Below, piece after piece: positions 58,851 to 64,000 of a stretch of 64,000 nucleotides of DNA. Made by a program: the position numbers and the translations under genes. Every line of letters begins with the position of its first letter. The stretch's first letter is position 1. The notes under the pieces were generated by a model. The model was not told where the DNA came from. It saw only the letters and a list, made by a program, of their open reading frames with translations, and did no database searches. Origin of the DNA: Rotaria socialis (lineage: Eukaryota; Rotifera; Eurotatoria; Philodinida; Philodinidae); NCBI GenBank assembly GCA_905331475.1, contig CAJNYU010001458.1:62001-126000 (forward strand). The letters run 5' to 3'.

Positions 58851-61348
58851 GCTGTAAAAAAATCTATTTTTTTTTCTTGTAGCGTGTTATATATAAACTT
58901 TCACTTCAAGCTAAATTCAACTGCGAAAATTCTTTTCTTCTCATAAATTACTATGCAACCGAATGGTATTTCAAGTCATTCTACGTTGAACAGTATAGGC
59001 GCTTTTTCATTGTTGTAGATTATTAATTGGAAATATTTACTTGTAGCTAGCCTTTACATATGTTTCTTTCATTCAGATTGCCTAACTAAACAATTTGGCA
59101 AATAATTTCAACACGAAAACTACGATCATTTTTTTCTATTTCATGATTATTAAACCGAAGTATTGATATCGATATGGATGTCATATTTAAACTTTGGCTC
59201 GGTTCGGATTATTCAAGTCAATAATCTGGTTATGGTCTAGTGTTTTTAATAGTCGGCAAGTCTGGCTAATTCATTGAAATATTTTCTATTTGTGTCTTAT
59301 GTAAAGCCAATGAAGTAAGGTTGTTGGTTTGGTATCCTCCTATTACATTTTGAATTTGAACGTCTCATCGTACCTTCCGTAGAGTCTTAATATCTGAAGC
59401 TAAGATTAGGCAACTAGAAAGAGCATTTTGAACCAGTTCCGAACGGTAATTCTGGGAGAGTCGACCTTAATTTGAGTGAATTTGAAATAATAGGAAGAGT
59501 TTGCGATGATACTCATGCAACTCTGACGTTTTAACTTTGTGTATCGAGTTCTGTAAAGCAGAACTACCATCAGAAAGGCCTATCTGACCATCGGAAAATA
59601 TGAAATTCAAGATGAGTTGATCTGTTTATATTATCTTGAAGTAGAGTGGTAAACTAATAAAGAACAGCATTATTGATCCCGTTCATTCCTTTTCTGTGTA
59701 AGGAATATATTTGATAATATGAATTTTTGGAGTTTGATGATCGACATAAAGATTTCTGACGCACGAAAAGGATAACTTGGGTCAATAGTGCTGCTCTCAA
59801 CCAAACTCCTATCCTACTTCAGTATAATGTAAAAGGCAAAACAGATTTGAATTTCATATTTTCCGGCGACTTAGTACGCCGGTTTGATGACAGCTCTATT
59901 ATTAAATTGGTATTGCGAAACTTAGTCTGCAAAATCAAATTTTAAGTTTGTCTATTGGAATAATTTTCATACTAAACCAGTTTCGTACGATACTTAAAAA
60001 GGCTTAGAATTCGTTTCAAAATTCGGAACCTTTTCAAGTTCGATACGGTACCTTTTTTGTTTTCAGTGCAGTTTCTATCAGAAAAATTATTCATCAAAAC
60101 AATGTTTATGAATTTACCTGGATCCTTGTAGGATTTTTACATTGGCCAATGAAACAATAGTAACTGTTAAATAATCGCCAAATTCAATTAAATCTGGAAG
60201 TTGATCTGATTTGACAAATATGAAAGCAAATAATTTACTATTGTAATATTTCTGGTGAAAATCTGAAATAAATTGACCAAGATAGTCGAATCAGTTTTAA
60301 TAAATAAATATTGAAAAAAATAGATTAGAATACAACGGGATAAACTGACTACAATTTCACCATAACTTTGTCCTTTTGTTCAAAACTGACCACAACGATT
60401 GTGAAAATTATACAGGACGACACAAATGAAATTTTTCCGCCCAAAAATCAAGTTTACAGGTATCTCCGGGGAAAAAAGAGCTAGACCATTCAATTGCAAA
60501 TTAAATTTAGCTTTTTTTGGTACCTGAATTATAGATAAAAGTCGAAGGGAAAACGCTATAGATGAAGTGCATAAGTGACGTTCGAATCTGCTCATAAAAG
60601 TCTTAGTCATCTGGATCTGACAGTATACCATATGAGAAAAAGCCAATAGAATAAATAATTTAAACAGAAACGTTTTGAAATTACATCGGCTTGATTACAC
60701 ATGACAACTTGGTGTCCTACTCGCTTTGATGTATGATAGATGTTCGTCTGTGGGTTTATCATTTTAGCACGATACATAGTTGTAAATGATTGATAATTTA
60801 TTTCTGAATGTTTCTTATTAAAACGGTTTTTTTCCTTCTTTATTGAATGAATCAAATATATAACAAGTAGCAAACGAAATAAACTGTAACATTAATACAA
60901 AACAATTTCATTCAGTTGCTCATTCAGATGTTTGTTTTAGTTAAATATGAAGCACAACCCGTTTAAAAACTATGATATCTGAAAAATGTTTGTAGTACTT
61001 TATTGCGAGTATAATCTGATTCCATCGCTTCCCAAGCCGAACAGACACGGTCGTAAACAACCGTATACGGAGAAATACGGCGAAATACATGTCTCAGCAT
61101 TACGATCATATATGGACTCTGTAAAACCTCGACCTGGGTTATTATATTCTCGTCAAGAACTATGGATGCCAATAATTTATGTTACATTTAATCATTTGAA
61201 TGGACGCTTTACAATCGTGGTCTATTGTGATTAAAAGCTTTAGAATAGCAACATGAATGATTCGTACGAGTATGCGAGCGAAAAAAAAATCAAAAGCGAT
61301 GCAATATATTTGAAGCCCGTTGAAATACATAAAATCAAGTGGAAAGCG
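58851..61348. other. Intergenic, nothing recognised
   Basis: About 2.5 kb of A+T-rich sequence. Short minus-strand frames (60380-60873, 60963-61172) lack splice structure and motifs. No repeat with clear termini was found. Confidence 0.5.
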
Positions 61349-61356
61349 TATAAATA
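61349..61356 (+). promoter_or_regulatory. TATA box of the TMEM272-like gene
   Basis: TATAAATA lies 106 bp before the ATG, so transcription would start near 61380. Confidence 0.5.
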
Positions 61357-61454
61357 GACAAAGAATTGCCTAAAGGACAGAGCAAGAGAAATAAGAACTG
61401 GTATTTAATACATTAATCATAGCCCTTTTTCTCATTTTTTACAATTCACGTCAA

Positions 61455-62154
61455 ATGAATCCAATACAAAAAGACGAAACGAACGAGACTGCTCGATTGA
61501 CATCGACAGCAGCTCCAAGACCTTATGTATCAGTCACTGACGTTGGTCGAACATTTGGCACAACGTATTTTCTTGTGTAATTTTTGGTTTTTATTTGATA
61601 AAAAGTTTAACAAAACAAGACTATCAATATTTTCTAGTTCGACTTTACTTGCATCTACCATTCCAATAATTCAACTAGGTATTGGTTTAAATTACATAGG
61701 ACAATGTCCGATTAATCAACAGATTCCAACTTATATGATCGTAGCTGGCATCTGTGGTTTAGCATTAGTTGGTCTTTCACTACTTATCGCTATGTAAATT
61801 AAAATTTCATTAAACATTCTTTCTTTAGTTTCAATATTTCATTTTAGTACATTTATCTGTTTTGTCCCGGGTTCAACAGCATTAACAGTACTAGCTAATT
61901 GTTGTGTATCCTTTAATGTACTGGCAGCTTTTATTATTTCAATATTCCTTTTTATTTGGTTCATTTTCGGTTGCGCATGGGTATTTAGCCTTCGTAATAA
62001 GGTACAATTTCAAGATCTATTAAAACCTAATTATTGTCAACCGGTTTTGTATAAAGCTACATTCATATTACTTATTATAACAATTATTTTCGCCTGTATT
62101 CAATGTTGTATATCATGTTTTCGACAATGCCGATCAACTGACAATATGAAATGA
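61455..62154 (+). CDS. TMEM272-like four-transmembrane protein
   Basis: A small multipass membrane protein of 194 aa. Three exons: 61455-61576, 61638-61793 and 61848-62154 (585 nt, in frame; introns 61 and 54 bp). A polar N-terminus of about 35 residues precedes four hydrophobic helices: around LLASTIPIIQLGIGL, MIVAGICGLALVGLSLLIA, VLAAFIISIFLFIWFIFG and ATFILLIITIIFACIQCCIS. The loop GLNYIGQCPINQQIPTYMIV matches the conserved I...Y...CP....IP.Y..V.G signature of TMEM272-type proteins, which are widespread in invertebrates and of unknown function. The C-terminus is a short Cys/Arg tail. Confidence 0.8.
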
Positions 62155-63183
62155 ACCATTATTCGACAACATATTTTTTTTTCATTGCTTTCTCCTTGAA
62201 AAGATTGTAACACTATACTTTATGTTTTTGTTGTTGAAATATTCATGCAAAAAATATAAACTACGATAGAGACTTGTCGAAATGGGTGCGGTTTCCATGT
62301 CAAGAATAATGATATCCGTGCGAAAGATTTCAGTTTTGACCGAAAATATGCCAATAACATTTTCTGCCATCAAATCCGATACCGAATCTTGCTAGTTGAA
62401 GGCAAAGTTGATCATTCTGTTGGAACGATATTTTTTCACTTCATTTACTCAATAAAAATGTATGAATTTCAGATTTATCTGGTAGAAATTAAATTCTTTG
62501 ATTACAGCATGCTGATTACTATTAAATTATTTGCTTCTATTCTATTTCGATAAATATTTACCTAAATCATTCTATCACAGTACAAAAATACGGCAGATCT
62601 AGTATTCTTTGACAACATAAAGTGAAAATATTTCAATGTACCTATGAAATCACTTTTTGTTTCTGCTACTTTTTATTATGTCTCTATATTGTTAGAACCA
62701 ACCTATACATAAGAAGACTTGGTACCAACTAGGCTCTTATATGCTGATTATACACATAGTATTACGTAAATACTTATTAGGGCCAATTATGAATGCTCTG
62801 CATTTCATTGATGATGACATAAATTGTTTTTACGAACAAAAATACTCTTGTATTTAAAAAGTTCTAATTAGAATTAGCGATACTATAGCATCAACGCTCT
62901 GATTTTTTTATTGCCAATTAAATAAATTAACCTTTAGAAGTTCTTCGTTCGAAAGAAGCTCATCTATGATATTCATTTGGATCGAGAAATTCATTACCTA
63001 CTCAATCTACTATTGGAATTGAAATTAAATATCAGATATAAGCCATTAAAAATATATTGATCTTTGTTTTTCTTTAGATAAATACGTCAGTATCTGGATA
63101 AACAATATTAAAGAGTTTATTCTAAAACAAAATTTTTTTTTCGAATTTATATATTCAACAAAAAGCATTTTTCAGTTTATGAA
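62155..63183. other. Intergenic between convergent genes
   Basis: About 1 kb of A+T-rich sequence with poly-A signals of the TMEM272-like gene (AATAAA near 62451). No gene is seen. Confidence 0.5.
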
Positions 63184-64000
63184 TTATTTTTCTGGTGTTA
63201 ATTGTTTCCAACGACGATGAAAATCATCAATATGTTGTACAATCACTCCTATGAAAAAATGAAGAAAAAAAAACGTTCAATATTTATCCTTTGATTTATC
63301 CTCTAGAAATAAAAAAAACAAGATAGGTTTACCCTCTTTTTCAATGGTTTGTTGTTCTTTATTTGTTAATGGCCTTGATAAAAGCAAATTAACCGTTGAC
63401 ATTGAATTGCTTGTTGTTTGCTTATCGAGATTACTTTGTTGTGTAAAATAAAGACAGCAATCTATCATTTCTTGAAAACGAAAAAAATCTTTATTTTTAT
63501 TGTTCTTTTTTTTATTTTGATTTGATAATCGTTCATGTACAGCTTGTGTACGAATAAATCTAAAGAAAAAGAAAAGAAAAATTTCGTCCAAAGCATTGTT
63601 TTTTTTCAAGGATAATTTAATAAGTAGCTAGACTTTTTATTGGCACCTTAGTTTTCCTTTCTGTGGTTCGACTTTTTCAATTTAATATTAATTAGCTTAT
63701 TAAATATGTCGACTATCGTTCACAGCTGGTCTCAACGTATCAAAAAATTGAATAGATTTGACGAAAATAAGGTCTACACAAGGTTTCCCTGTAGTTGAGC
63801 ATGAAAAAACTCGATGATCTTACACATATCTAATTAATAAATATCATCCTTGATATCGTAAAAATAGTTTCCTTTTACTCTCAAGAAGAAACCCAGAAAC
63901 CGGTAATTTAGATTTAATAGAGTTGCGAAATTTATAACTTACCTATTTCCAAGACGAAATTGATTTTCAAGCCATCGAATAGCGTCACGAGCTTCACGTT
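63184..64000 (-). CDS. Unidentified gene, 3' end only (runs off the window)
   Basis: Three exons on the minus strand: from the window edge to 63943, 63559-63333 and 63248-63184, with phases that agree across two GT-AG introns. The peptide reads REARDAIRWLENQFRLGNRF, then IRTQAVHERLSNQ, a Lys/Asn-rich stretch, MIDCCLYFTQQSNLDK, LLLSRPLTNKEQQTIEKEG and VIVQHIDDFHRRWKQLTPEK before the stop. It is probably helical and intracellular, with no signal peptide or transmembrane segment in the visible part. I do not recognise the family. The 5' part lies outside the window. Confidence 0.65.

Noticed and set aside
1-64000. CRISPR array or bacterial operon structure
   Set aside because: No regularly spaced direct repeats were seen, and the genes are spliced eukaryotic genes.

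Overview
The window is A+T-rich animal nuclear DNA and looks like a bdelloid rotifer (Adineta/Rotaria type). The evidence is its dense spliced genes with very short GT-AG introns (mostly 50-65 bp), a block of (TGTGGG)n, the repeat reported for bdelloid telomeres, next to a Penelope-like retroelement, an NHL-repeat gene with a Cys-rich head, and close gene paralogues. There are four assembly gaps: 712-1019, 27757-27760, 28394 and 48159-48294.

Layout. 1-9.3 kb: two H-type ferritin paralogues in tandem (the first cut by a gap) flank a decayed leucine-rich-repeat gene and a GC-rich inverted-repeat element. 9.8-14.3 kb: SMARCD (BAF60, SWI/SNF subunit) is followed after 99 bp by ZC3H3 (five CCCH fingers). 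A 0.6-kb foldback element sits in a SMARCD intron. 15.9-16.2 kb: two intron-bearing tRNA-Ser genes that differ at anticodon position 34. 20-22 kb (minus): a calpain-type cysteine protease. 23-26 kb: an orphan secreted protein, an orphan basic protein, and a membrane-anchored gene with one internal stop. 26.6-33.9 kb: MRM2 (mitochondrial rRNA 2'-O-methyltransferase) is followed after 92 bp by PCM1 (centriolar satellite scaffold). 35.3-46.4 kb: a 24-exon large lipid transfer protein (apolipophorin/vitellogenin superfamily) of about 3019 aa with one extra base in a poly-A run.

46.4-61 kb is accessory in character: gene remnants, several short inverted-repeat (MITE-like) elements, and an NHL-repeat gene that is cut off by a head-to-head pair of telomeric-repeat blocks, TGTGGG repeats then CCCACA repeats. 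Beyond them lies the 3' end of a GIY-YIG Penelope-like element. This resembles a fossil join between two telomere-capped DNA ends and is the most striking feature of the window. 61.4-64 kb: a four-TM TMEM272-like gene and the 3' end of an unidentified minus-strand gene.

The genes are housekeeping or physiological singletons and do not form a pathway. Two same-strand pairs (SMARCD-ZC3H3, MRM2-PCM1) are spaced under 100 bp, with acceptor-like pyrimidine-AG sequences just before the downstream ATG, which suggests spliced-leader trans-splicing. Splice models were built by hand. For SMARCD, ZC3H3, PCM1, the intact ferritin, calpain, MRM2 and the TMEM272-like gene, the summed exon lengths are exact multiples of three, which supports the exon calls.
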